Source: Acidobacteriaceae bacterium (GTDB taxonomy: Bacteria > Acidobacteriota > Terriglobia > Terriglobales > SbA1). Taken from it: a stretch of 20,721 nt of DNA. Under the pieces are notes generated by a model. The model was given only the letters and a program-made list of their open reading frames with translations. It was not told where the DNA came from and searched no databases. The translations under genes were made by a program, and so were the position numbers. This document shows positions 8,196 to 16,472 of this stretch, in pieces. The stretch is taken from assembly GCA_019237515.1 (NCBI GenBank), contig JAFAGX010000628.1:1-20721 (forward strand), read 5' to 3'. The stretch's first letter is position 1. Each line of letters begins with the position of its first letter.

Positions 8196-9662
8196 TCACT
8201 CCATGCGTGGCGCTACATGCGAGGCTGCATCCTCGATGGGTGTCGCAATGTACCAGGTATTTCCAAATGGGTCTTTGACTCCAGCGTTGCGGTCGCCATA
8301 AGGCTGGTCGGCGGGCTCTGAAATTGAAGTCGCACCAGCTTGCAGCGCGCGCTTATACGTTGCGTCGACGTCCGGTACGTACAAATAAAGCACGCCCGCC
8401 GTGGGCTGATAACGGCCATGAGCTTCACCCATCTCCAGCACAGAGCTACCGACGCGAATTTGGGCATGATGAACCACGCCATCCGGTGATGCATATCTGG
8501 CCAGTTCCCGTGCTCCGAACGCGCGCTGCAAAAATCTGATCATGGGATCGGCACGCAGTGGATGCATATATACGTTCACATCATTCAAACCCTCGGGCAC
8601 ATAACGCGGTCCGTGGTGGGTGGCGATGTACCAGAAATTTCCTGCCGGGTCCTTGAGTCCGGCCGACCGCTCGCCATACTCCATTTCGGCAGGCTCAGAG
8701 AGAGAAGTTGCACCGGCGGCCAGGGCCTGCCGATAGGCCGCGTCTGTGTCTTTCACGTAGACATGCAAGGCTATCGTGCTTGGAGTTCCACGAAATTCTC
8801 GGCCTGGAATCCCTCCGCCGATCATCAACATGGAATCGCCAATGCGGATTTCGCCATGGAGGCCGCCTGCGGAACCAATCCCCCGCATCGTTTCTTCCCC
8901 ACCGAACGCCTGCTTTGCGAATTCCAGAAGCCCTGGCCCATCCTTGGCAATCATGTAAGGCGTAATGGTCCGGAAGCCTTTGGGAACCGGATCAACTTCA
9001 GGTTTCTTTGACGGCGCTTGTTCAGCCCTGAAGCGGCGATGCATCTCTTCAACCGACATCTCCTCTTTGGTTGTGGAAATATTCCAGGTGTAGCCGAAGG
9101 GATCGACGAAGTTCCCTACACGCTCGCCATAGAATTGATCCGAGATAGCACCGAGTGGCTTCAGGCCCGCAGCAATGGCTGTTGCCGCGAAGGAATCGAC
9201 ATCCGCGACCTGCAAATTGAGCTGAACAGGCGATTGGCCCAGAGTCTCGGCACTGAATCTTCCGCCCTCCGGCCATTCCTGGGAGAGGTGAATGACCGAT
9301 TCACCGATCACAATTTCTGCATGGGCAACTTTATTCTCAACCTCGAAACGCATCTTTTCCTGTGCTCCAAAAGCTTGCGTATAAAACTCCATCGCTCTAG
9401 AGACATCTTTAAAAGTCAATCGCGGTATTGCGGCCGTGCGGAGTGCTGCCAGTGGTTCAACTGTAGCTGCCATTGATGTTCTCCTTTGTAAATCTGATCT
9501 CAATCTTGCTTTGAATTCCGGACGCGGCAAATTGCGCAACTCGTTTGCGATTCCGACGAGCGTTTTCCACCGCTCATCACCCGCCGAAACTGGTGGCGTC
9601 GCGCCTGCTATCAGCGCCTGCACAGCATCGTCGAGTTGTTCCGACAAATTGCGCTTAACCAT
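8196..9662 (-). CDS. Triple VOC-domain (PhnB/glyoxalase-like) protein with N-terminal helical segment, coupled to an ECF sigma gene
   Basis: Read from the ATG at 9660-9662 the product has 488 residues. A polar, probably helical segment at 1-63 (ending LRNLPRPEFKARLRSDLQRR) is followed by three VOC domains at about 80-200, 232-350 and 360-475. Each domain has the PhnB-like pattern: F..AFGA/AFGG near its start, then GAT/GLKPL, YGER/YGDR and a closing DP-GN/GY-TW-I (DPFGYTWNI, DPAGNFWYI, DPFGNTWYI). VOC proteins are metal-dependent lyases, dioxygenases, isomerases or drug-binding proteins; PhnB-like members often have no known activity. The start overlaps the end of the ECF sigma gene by 8 nt (ATGGTTAA), so translation is coupled. 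A GTG at 9677 is an alternative start adding five residues. The N-terminal segment could contact the sigma factor, but that is inference. Confidence 0.88.
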   Translation of the reverse strand: MVKRNLSEQLDDAVQALIAGATPPVSAGDERWKTLVGIANELRNLPRPEFKARLRSDLQRRTSMAATVEPLAALRTAAIPRLTFKDVSRAMEFYTQAFGAQEKMRFEVENKVAHAEIVIGESVIHLSQEWPEGGRFSAETLGQSPVQLNLQVADVDSFAATAIAAGLKPLGAISDQFYGERVGNFVDPFGYTWNISTTKEEMSVEEMHRRFRAEQAPSKKPEVDPVPKGFRTITPYMIAKDGPGLLEFAKQAFGGEETMRGIGSAGGLHGEIRIGDSMLMIGGGIPGREFRGTPSTIALHVYVKDTDAAYRQALAAGATSLSEPAEMEYGERSAGLKDPAGNFWYIATHHGPRYVPEGLNDVNVYMHPLRADPMIRFLQRAFGARELARYASPDGVVHHAQIRVGSSVLEMGEAHGRYQPTAGVLYLYVPDVDATYKRALQAGATSISEPADQPYGDRNAGVKDPFGNTWYIATPIEDAASHVAPRME

Positions 9663-10293
9663 TCTTCTTGCCCGCACTGCCTGCCTTCAGCGTTCTTGCT
9701 TTTCTTGGTGTTTCCTGCCGCGTGGGAGCCAGAGCGAGCCGAGCTCTCAGGTTCTCCAATCCCCGAAATTGAAGCTGCTTCACCGCCCCTTCACTTCGCC
9801 CCAACTCTCCCGCTATGTCGCGGATGCTTTTTTGCCCGGCAAAGCGCATTCTGATTACCTGCGCCTGATCAGTCGGTAGTTCGTCCACCAGGCGGAATAG
9901 ACGCGCGCCATCTTCCACAGCCTCGAGATCTGGTTCGCTGCTAATCTCGGGAGGATCCGCAAAGGTCACTTCGCGTCCGCTGCGCTTTCCTTGATCCGTC
10001 ATCGCGTTCGCGGCGATGCGCAGCAGCCACGCGCCAAACGGCACGCCGCGCCACTCGAATTGCTTGAGGTTGGCCAGCGCCTTATGAAACACCTCCGAGG
10101 TCAAGTCTTCGGCTCGATCCCGATCGCCAGTTCGACGTGCAATGAACAGGTACACCCGCTCAAAATGGATATCGTAGAGCTCCGCAAAGCGCGCCGGATC
10201 CCTCTGAGCAGCTTCCACCAGCAGACGCTCGTCCGTCTGCGCCGGGGACTGCTGCGATGCCGGTGCTCTAACGACCATCATCCCTCTAATCAT
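9655..10293 (-). CDS. ECF-subfamily RNA polymerase sigma factor
   Basis: The 212-residue product has sigma region 2 at about 22-105 (FAELYDIHFERVYLFIARRTGDRDRAEDLT at its core, then GAWLLRIAANAMTD). Region 4 follows at about 130-187, with DELPTDQAQVIRMRF and the helix-turn-helix SIRDIAGELGRSEGAVKQ. There is no sigma region 3 and no SnoaL-type C-terminal extension; a basic tail of about 25 residues (188-212) ends the protein. No zinc anti-sigma (HxxxCxxC) gene is adjacent. Instead the stop codon overlaps the start of the triple-VOC gene by 8 nt. The true start is uncertain: ATGs exist at 10293, 10281 and 10278, and the only purine-rich ribosome-site-like sequence (AGAGGG) lies between the first and the second. 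The regulon is unknown. Confidence 0.92.
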   Translation of the reverse strand: MIRGMMVVRAPASQQSPAQTDERLLVEAAQRDPARFAELYDIHFERVYLFIARRTGDRDRAEDLTSEVFHKALANLKQFEWRGVPFGAWLLRIAANAMTDQGKRSGREVTFADPPEISSEPDLEAVEDGARLFRLVDELPTDQAQVIRMRFAGQKSIRDIAGELGRSEGAVKQLQFRGLENLRARLALAPTRQETPRKARTLKAGSAGKKNG

Positions 10294-10320
10294 ATAAACT
10301 GCCGGACCGTGGAAAGGTTA
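10294..10320 (-). promoter_or_regulatory. Candidate ECF-type promoter upstream of the sigma gene
   Basis: On the minus strand TAACCTTT (10320-10313) holds the AAC core typical of ECF -35 elements, and CAGTTTAT (10301-10294) stands about 11-15 bp downstream as a possible -10. If right, transcription would begin near or inside the first ATG, favouring the internal ATGs. This is a weak, motif-only call. Confidence 0.3.
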
Positions 10321-10394
10321 CGGGTGCGATTTTGATAGTGGTACTTGGCACCTAATGCCCGTAAACCTGGGCATCTCGTGAGATCTAGTCTGAC

Positions 10395-10423
10395 TTGCAC
10401 TGCGCAAGCAAATTCGCTACAAA
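10395..10423 (+). promoter_or_regulatory. Candidate promoter of the CPBP protease gene
   Basis: TTGCAC (10395-10400) and TACAAA (10418-10423) are 17 bp apart. The -35 overlaps a small dyad, CTTGC at 10394-10398 and GCAAG at 10404-10408. The predicted start of transcription falls on or beside the GTG start codon, which would make the message leaderless. Confidence 0.35.
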
Positions 10424-10429
10424 CGAGCA

Positions 10430-11119
10430 GTGCCTGACCAGAATTATGACGGCGTTGCCCCCGCATGGCATACGGTCATTGTCCTCGCAGCCCTTCTAGC
10501 CCTTTCGCTCGCCGGCACGCATTCCAGAAATTTACCTTTTGCGGTCGCTTACGGACGCGCTCCAGGGTACGTTTTGGTAATGATTGTGGAATGGACCACC
10601 GTCGCGTTCATCGGGTACGGCGTGAGCCGTCGCGGGCTTCGAATCCGTGACCTCGTCGGCGGAGCCTGGCCGCGGCTGCTCGCGGTCCTGCGCGATTTTG
10701 GACTCGCAGTTGCATTCCTGATTGTTTCCAGTCTGATCTTGAATGTAATCGGACATTTGCTCAAAGCGGTGCCCAACGAGGCGATCCGGAACGCGTTACC
10801 TCAAACTACTTTGGAAGCGATACTTTGGGTGTTTCTATCCCTTACCGCCGGATTCTGCGAAGAAACCATCTTTCGCGGATACTTGCAACGCCAATTTGCT
10901 GCGTTGACCGGCTCGATTGGGGCCGGAATTGTGCTTCAGGGAATCGCTTTCGGTGCCAGCCATGGCTATCAGGGCTGGAAATATATGTCGATCATCACCG
11001 TATTCGGCATTTTATTCGGCTTACTCGCGCAATGGCGTCGTAGCCTCCGGCCTGGCATGATGGCACACGCGCTGCAGGATGGACTTGGCGGACTGGTGGG
11101 ACGCCATTTCCTACGCTGA
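10430..11119 (+). CDS. CPBP-family intramembrane metalloprotease
   Basis: The 229-residue multi-pass protein has hydrophobic segments at about 14-29, 47-64, 88-111, 128-142, 163-177 and 186-200. It carries the family's three motifs: E144-E145-xxx-R149 in CEETIFRGYL, H178 in FGASHGYQG and H213 in GMMAHALQDG. These are the glutamate and histidine metal-site residues of the Rce1/CAAX-prenyl-protease-like (ABI) family. Bacterial members are membrane proteases of mostly unknown substrate, some tied to bacteriocin self-immunity. The GTG at 10430 is chosen as the first start in frame. It is divergent from the ECF sigma gene, and its last 9 bases overlap the end of the convergent deacetylase gene, so no bidirectional terminator separates them. 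Confidence 0.9.
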   Translation: MPDQNYDGVAPAWHTVIVLAALLALSLAGTHSRNLPFAVAYGRAPGYVLVMIVEWTTVAFIGYGVSRRGLRIRDLVGGAWPRLLAVLRDFGLAVAFLIVSSLILNVIGHLLKAVPNEAIRNALPQTTLEAILWVFLSLTAGFCEETIFRGYLQRQFAALTGSIGAGIVLQGIAFGASHGYQGWKYMSIITVFGILFGLLAQWRRSLRPGMMAHALQDGLGGLVGRHFLR

Positions 11120-12127
11120 GGAATGCATCTTGGCTTCGGCGGTGAATACTTCCTTTGCGGCGATCACCGTGTTGCAATGAATGGTGACTGTGTCTTCCAC
11201 TTTGCGGGCGTAACCGCCCGCGTAGGTCACCATAATGGGTATGTTACGGGCTCGAGCAACACGGAAAACCAATTCATCACGGCGCTTTAAGCCGTCGATC
11301 GTCAAAGAAAGGCCGCCAAGCTGATCCTCGCGGTATGGATCAGCACCGGCAATGTAGCAGATCAGTTCCGGTTCGAACTGACGCAGTCCGGAACTCAATG
11401 CATTATCCAGCCAAGCGAGGTAATCGTCATCCCCGATCTCATCGGGAAGATCAACATCAATCGAGGATGGCGGCTTCCACATCGGGTAGTTATTTTCCTG
11501 ATGAAGGGAGATCGTGAACACGTTGCCAGCGTGGGCGTTGCGAACCTTCGTGCCTTTCGCCTGCGCCAGAGTTGACGCTCCAGTCGAAGGCAGTGGCGCA
11601 GCCGGGACCCTGACTCCGGCAAAAATAGCAGCTGTCCCGTTGCCGTGGTGAACATCACAATCGACGGTCATCGCGGAGGAAATCTTGTTGTCGCGCTGCA
11701 AACGGCGAATCGCCACAGCCACATCGTGGATCATGCAAAAGCCTTCGCCATGGTCGGGAAAGGCATGATGGAACCCGCCACCGATGTTGAAGGCAACCTT
11801 GTCCTTCAGCGCGCGGTCAGCAGCTAACATGGATCCACCTGCCGCCAGCCAGAAAGCCCGCACCAATTCCGGAGAATACGGAATCTCCATCTGCAGTTCT
11901 TCATGCGCGCTCAGCGTACCCGTCTTCAGCTTGTTGACGTACTGCGGCGTGTGGACCAGGAGAATATCTTGGTCGGAGGCAGGTTGCGGAGTAACAAAGT
12001 CATCGGCCGTAGCGACGGCACTTTGAAGGAGTCGTTTGTGAATGCGCTCATACTTCTCGGCGGGAAAAACGTGAGCCCCGATGGGAAGGTAGTAGTCATC
12101 ACTATAAACAAGTTTGAAGGGGAGCAT
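11111..12127 (-). CDS. Histone deacetylase-family (arginase/deacetylase fold) zinc hydrolase
   Basis: The 338-residue product has the class I/II-like HDAC core. The tandem histidines H120-H121 lie in NIGGGFHHAF. The zinc ligands are D158 and H160 in VDCDVHHGNGT and D263 in AGADPYREDQLGG. A glycine-rich TYAGGYA stands near the C-terminus where the catalytic tyrosine loop lies in homologues. Bacterial relatives deacetylate small molecules such as acetylpolyamines or acetoin-linked substrates, or acyl-lysines. Relative to the usual AAIFA-x-VFTFSLHQ spacing there is an extra Ala/Pro/Ser-rich stretch of about 25 residues (172-200) after the zinc motif. The gene is 53 bp downstream of the phosphoesterase gene and probably belongs to the efflux operon. 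The substrate is unknown. Confidence 0.93.
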   Translation of the reverse strand: MLPFKLVYSDDYYLPIGAHVFPAEKYERIHKRLLQSAVATADDFVTPQPASDQDILLVHTPQYVNKLKTGTLSAHEELQMEIPYSPELVRAFWLAAGGSMLAADRALKDKVAFNIGGGFHHAFPDHGEGFCMIHDVAVAIRRLQRDNKISSAMTVDCDVHHGNGTAAIFAGVRVPAAPLPSTGASTLAQAKGTKVRNAHAGNVFTISLHQENNYPMWKPPSSIDVDLPDEIGDDDYLAWLDNALSSGLRQFEPELICYIAGADPYREDQLGGLSLTIDGLKRRDELVFRVARARNIPIMVTYAGGYARKVEDTVTIHCNTVIAAKEVFTAEAKMHSSA

Positions 12128-12180
12128 GGCAGCTCGTGGCTAAATCCCATAATACAAAAGCCCGGGTCAAAGCTGTCAGC

Positions 12181-13329
12181 TTATTGTTCTGCCGCGGCGC
12201 CATTTGATTTCGCGTCCGTGTTCTCTGCGAAGCACCAGTGCACAAACTGATCCGTATAAGCATTGACCACCGACTGAGGAATATCGGCTTCCTTGATTTC
12301 CTGGAAGGAGAATTGAATCGTCCCCAAACCATCGGACGCGTTCACAGTTCCCAATAAATACCCGTAAACATTCGTCTTTGCATTCGGCCCAGAGCCTTCG
12401 GGGAGCGGATAGCGATGTGCCCCCGCAGTGCCGACAATCCAACCGGGCAGCACGCCTCCATTGCTGTGCCAATAGGGCGTGTCGAAGATGTCATCCATGT
12501 AGAAATGGGAGTGGCTGGCCAAAACATACACTGCCTTATGAGCTTCGTTGTGGAGCTTTAATAAACTTTTATATGCACTCCGCCCGCTTGCTTCACCAGC
12601 GGGTGATTCATTCATGCTGTGGCCTTGAGATTTGCTGTAAGACAACGCTTTATGCATCCCGACAACCACGGTTCGGATCGACTGATCTTTCATGTCATTA
12701 GCCAAACGATCTTCGAACCACTTCATCTGAGCGTCGTCAAATTGATCCGCGGTGGCATTGTCGAGGTAAATGAAATCAATGCCATCGGCCACCCAGTGGA
12801 AATAAGCCCGCAACGGCCCTCTCATGACGCCAGGAGTGTCATCTTTTACGCGCTGCTCGCGCAACTCCTTACGGTCGAGCAAGTCAGCAAAATAAACCAG
12901 GAACTGTTCTCGCGTTTTCAAACCTGAAACCGTTTCGTGATTACCAATACCGAGAAAGAACGGGATTTCGCCGAAAGGACCAACTTGGTTTTTGCTGAAG
13001 TCATCCCAGGCAGAACTTTCATAGGTGCTGATCGAGAGATGCTGGGCTCTGAGCTTCGCAGCCTGCAACATGTCTTCATCAAAGTCGTAAATTGCGCGTA
13101 AATCTCCCAGATGCCAGTAGAATCTGGCGTTGTTGCTGGCGGCAGATCGGGCGATAGCGGGCATGATGAGATCGCCGCAGTTACGCGAATCACCGGCGAC
13201 GGCGAAGCGCCAAGTACGATTTTTGGGTTGCTCAGAAACGGCGGAATCATTCTGTGCCAACGAACCCCAAACGGCAAAAAAGAAGGTAAATGCAAGAGTG
13301 TATGTAATCGTGCGCATAAGAAATTTCAT
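12181..13329 (-). CDS. Exported calcineurin-like metallophosphoesterase
   Basis: The 382-residue product opens with a signal peptide: Lys/Arg near the start, a hydrophobic core at about 9-21, and likely cleavage after GSLA at 25. The metallophosphoesterase blocks follow in order: GDSRN (D47), HLGDLR (D76), GIGNHE (N130, H131), VVVGMHKA (H226) and ASHSHFYMDD (H273, H275). These supply the two-metal site of the family. The protein is probably periplasmic. Its start codon overlaps the RND pump stop as ATGA (13326-13329), a sign of translational coupling; a second ATG at 13317 could also serve. The substrate cannot be predicted; relatives include phosphodiesterases and acid phosphatases. Confidence 0.91.
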   Translation of the reverse strand: MKFLMRTITYTLAFTFFFAVWGSLAQNDSAVSEQPKNRTWRFAVAGDSRNCGDLIMPAIARSAASNNARFYWHLGDLRAIYDFDEDMLQAAKLRAQHLSISTYESSAWDDFSKNQVGPFGEIPFFLGIGNHETVSGLKTREQFLVYFADLLDRKELREQRVKDDTPGVMRGPLRAYFHWVADGIDFIYLDNATADQFDDAQMKWFEDRLANDMKDQSIRTVVVGMHKALSYSKSQGHSMNESPAGEASGRSAYKSLLKLHNEAHKAVYVLASHSHFYMDDIFDTPYWHSNGGVLPGWIVGTAGAHRYPLPEGSGPNAKTNVYGYLLGTVNASDGLGTIQFSFQEIKEADIPQSVVNAYTDQFVHWCFAENTDAKSNGAAAEQ

Positions 13330-16300
13330 GCCTGTGAAGGTTCTTCTCCAACCACCCGGCCGACATGTACGCCGCGTGACTCCCGCCAGCCTTCGATGAT
13401 CAAGTAAAGCACGGGGATGAAAAACAGGTTCAGCAGGGTGGACATAATCATGCCACCGAAGACCGTCGTACCCACCGAGTGACGCCCTTCCTGGCCTGCG
13501 CCGTGTGCGAGCATGAGGGGGACAACGCCCAAAATGAATGCGAAGGAGGTCATGAGAATCGGGCGCAGACGAATGCGCGCCGCCTCGATAGTGGCCTCCA
13601 CCAGCGGCATGCCTCGTTCGCGCAACTGCTCGGCAAACTCAACAATCAGAATCGCGTTCTTGCTAGCCAGACCGACGAGCATCACTAATCCTATCTGACA
13701 GTAGACATCGTTTTGCAGTCCACGCAGGGACTGTGCCAGCAACGCCCCAAGCATCGCCATCGGGACGGCCAGCAGCACGATGAACGGAAGCACAAAGCTT
13801 TCATACTGCGCGGAAAGGGTCAGGTAAACCACCAACACTCCGAGTGCGAACAACATCAGCGTCGTGCGTCCGGACGCCAGTTCTTCGAGCGAAATGCCCG
13901 TCCACTCATAGGTGAATCCCTGTGGCATGAGTTTCTTGCTCAGGTTGTCCATTGAGCCAATTGCCTGGCCGGAACTCGCGCCCTGCCCTGCAGATCCGTC
14001 GATCTCCGCGGAACGGAAGAGATTGTAATGGTTGATGACTTGCGGAGCCGCGCTTTGCGAAATCGTGACCAGATTCTCCAATGGAATCATCCCTCCCGCA
14101 TCGGAGCGCACATAATACTGCTGGATGTCTTTTGGCGCGGTACGAAATTGCTGGTCCGCCTGAACGTAAACCCGATAAGAGCGATTGTTGAAGTTGAAAT
14201 CATTGACATATGCGGAGCCCATGTAGACGCCCAGCGCGTCCGTCACTTGTTGCAGAGGAACGTGCAGGCTCTTGGATTTCTCGCGGTCGATCGTGACGAC
14301 GAATTGTGGATCGTTAGCCGTGTAGGTACTGAACAGCCCGGCTAGTTCCTTCTGAGAAGATCCTTGCCGGACCATATCCTGTACGACCTGGGCCAATTCC
14401 TGAAGCGTGTGCGCACCCTGGTCCTGCACTTCAAACTGGAATCCGCCGAGTGATCCAAGCCCCTGGACGGCCGGAGGTAAGAACGGAAGCACGATGGCGC
14501 CGGAAATCGCAAACAATTGGCCGCGCAGGCGATTTACAACCGCGTCAGCCGAATGCTGGGGGCCTTTGCGCTTTGCGTAATCCTTCAGACCGGCATAAAC
14601 CACACCCTGGTTGGCCGCAGCGCCGGAGACTCCGGATCCAGCGATCGCGAAAACACTCTCCATATCCGGGTCGTTCTGCATGATCCGGGCAACTTGCTCC
14701 ACAATGCTTCTTGTGTATTGCGTTGAGGCCGCTGGCGGCCCCTGGACTGCAACAATCAACCATCCTTGATCTTCATCAGGCACAAAGGCCTTGGGTACGC
14801 GCTGGAAGACGAAGTAAGTCAACCCTAGTCCTGCAAGAAACAAAACCACTGCAACCCACCTCAAACGCAAAAATAGCCCCAAAGCTTTGCGGTAACCGTT
14901 GGTGACGGCAGCGACAACCTTGTCCACCTCTCGGAATAACCAAATCTTCTCCCCATGTCCGCGGCCAAGGAGTAACGCGGAAAGGGCCGGAGTCAGTGTC
15001 AGAGCGTTGAAGGCGGAAATGGAAATGGAAAACGCAATTGTAAGCGCAAATTGCCGGAACAAAATACCGGTGGTACCAGGAAAAAACGCGACAGGCACGA
15101 ACACGGCGACCAACACGAGTGAGGTCGCGATCACTGCTCCGGTTACTTCCCCCATCGCGGCAGATGTGGCTTTCCGTGGGCTGTGCTCGCCTTCCTGAAT
15201 GTGTCGTTCGATATTTTCGATGACGACTATGGCGTCGTCCACGACCAAACCGGTCGCCAGCGTGATTCCAAACAAAGTGAGAGTATTGATCGAAAAATTC
15301 AGCAGCTTCACGAATGCAAAGGTGCCTACCAGAGACACCGGGATCGTGACCGACGGAATAATCGTGCTGCGCCAATCCTCTAAAAAGAGGAAGATCACTA
15401 AAATAACGAGCACAATCGCTTCAATCAACGTGCTGAGCACATCTTTAATCGATTCGCTGACCGCATCGGTTGTGTCGAACGCGTTTTCGTAGATCATTCC
15501 TGGCGGAAAGCGTTTCGAAAGCCGGTCCAGTTCCGCGAGTGCTCTCCTGTCCACATCAATTGCATTCGCGGTCGAAAGCTGGGTGACTGCCACACCTACC
15601 GAGTCGTGGCCGTTATAGATCAGGTCGGTGCCGTAATCCTCGGCTCCTAATTCGGCCCGGCCGACATCCCGCAAGCGCACCAGCGTTCCGTCAGCATTAG
15701 TTTTCAGGATGATGTTTTCGAATTCGGCCGGTTCGCTGAGCCGCCCGATGGCTCTCACGCTGATTTGGAATTGCTGGCCAACCCTGACTGGTGGCTGCCC
15801 GACTTGACCGGCCGCGACTTCAACATTCTGTTCCTGGAGGGCGTTAACGACGTCGGTTGCGGTCAGCCCCCGGCTCGCCATGCGAACGGGATCGAGCCAG
15901 AGCCGCATGGAATACTTCCGTTCTCCAAACACGAATACGTCCGCCACGCCCGGCACACGCTTTAGTGTGTCGCGAACGTACACGTCGAGATAATTGCTCA
16001 TGAATAGTGGACTATACCGGCCATCGGGCGCATAGACCGCCGCACCGAAGACGAAGTTCTGCGATGATTTTGCGACAGTCACACCAGTGGCTTTGACCGC
16101 AGCGGGCAAGCGCCCCTGGGCTGTGTTGACACGGTTTTGAATATCGACTGCGGCGAGATCAGGATCGCGATCCAGATCGAAAGTCGCGGTGATTGAACTC
16201 GTGCCGTCGTTTCCGCTGGTGGAGGTGATGTACTTCATTCCCTGCGCGCCATTGATCTGCTGCTCAAGCGGAATCGTCACCGCCGATTCGACTGTTTGCG

Positions 16301-16463
16301 CACTCGCCCCGATGTATGAACTTGTAACCGAAACCTGCGGCGGAGCGAGGTTGGGGAATTGCGCAATGGGCAGGGTAGGAATTGCAACCGCGCCAGCGAG
16401 GATAATCAGCAGCGCGCAAACTGTAGCAAAAACCGGACGATTTATGAAGAAGTCAGCAAACAT
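13326..16463 (-). CDS. RND multidrug efflux pump, inner-membrane permease (HAE1/AcrB type)
   Basis: The 1045-residue product has the full AcrB/MexB plan: N-terminal FFINRPVFATV, two large periplasmic loops and twelve transmembrane helices in two halves. The proton-relay residues are present as D409-D410 (GLVVDDAIVVIENIERH) and K935 (GLASKNAILIVEFAEQ). Porter-domain landmarks such as AVTIPLEQQINGAQGM and PGVADVFVFGERKYSMRLWLDP are intact. Length and motifs match a functional hydrophobe/amphiphile exporter driven by the proton gradient. The adaptor lies 88 bp upstream in the same direction. No outer-membrane TolC-like channel gene or TetR-type repressor is in the window, so the channel must be encoded elsewhere. 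The pump stop overlaps the metallophosphoesterase start by 4 nt. No Shine-Dalgarno is evident before its ATG. Confidence 0.96.
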   Translation of the reverse strand: MFADFFINRPVFATVCALLIILAGAVAIPTLPIAQFPNLAPPQVSVTSSYIGASAQTVESAVTIPLEQQINGAQGMKYITSTSGNDGTSSITATFDLDRDPDLAAVDIQNRVNTAQGRLPAAVKATGVTVAKSSQNFVFGAAVYAPDGRYSPLFMSNYLDVYVRDTLKRVPGVADVFVFGERKYSMRLWLDPVRMASRGLTATDVVNALQEQNVEVAAGQVGQPPVRVGQQFQISVRAIGRLSEPAEFENIILKTNADGTLVRLRDVGRAELGAEDYGTDLIYNGHDSVGVAVTQLSTANAIDVDRRALAELDRLSKRFPPGMIYENAFDTTDAVSESIKDVLSTLIEAIVLVILVIFLFLEDWRSTIIPSVTIPVSLVGTFAFVKLLNFSINTLTLFGITLATGLVVDDAIVVIENIERHIQEGEHSPRKATSAAMGEVTGAVIATSLVLVAVFVPVAFFPGTTGILFRQFALTIAFSISISAFNALTLTPALSALLLGRGHGEKIWLFREVDKVVAAVTNGYRKALGLFLRLRWVAVVLFLAGLGLTYFVFQRVPKAFVPDEDQGWLIVAVQGPPAASTQYTRSIVEQVARIMQNDPDMESVFAIAGSGVSGAAANQGVVYAGLKDYAKRKGPQHSADAVVNRLRGQLFAISGAIVLPFLPPAVQGLGSLGGFQFEVQDQGAHTLQELAQVVQDMVRQGSSQKELAGLFSTYTANDPQFVVTIDREKSKSLHVPLQQVTDALGVYMGSAYVNDFNFNNRSYRVYVQADQQFRTAPKDIQQYYVRSDAGGMIPLENLVTISQSAAPQVINHYNLFRSAEIDGSAGQGASSGQAIGSMDNLSKKLMPQGFTYEWTGISLEELASGRTTLMLFALGVLVVYLTLSAQYESFVLPFIVLLAVPMAMLGALLAQSLRGLQNDVYCQIGLVMLVGLASKNAILIVEFAEQLRERGMPLVEATIEAARIRLRPILMTSFAFILGVVPLMLAHGAGQEGRHSVGTTVFGGMIMSTLLNLFFIPVLYLIIEGWRESRGVHVGRVVGEEPSQA

Positions 16464-16472
16464 GAAGACGAT

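Noticed and set aside
14776..15375. 199-codon minus-strand ORF inside the RND pump
   Set aside because: Frame-shifted shadow of a pump with intact motifs throughout; no independent start signal or family.
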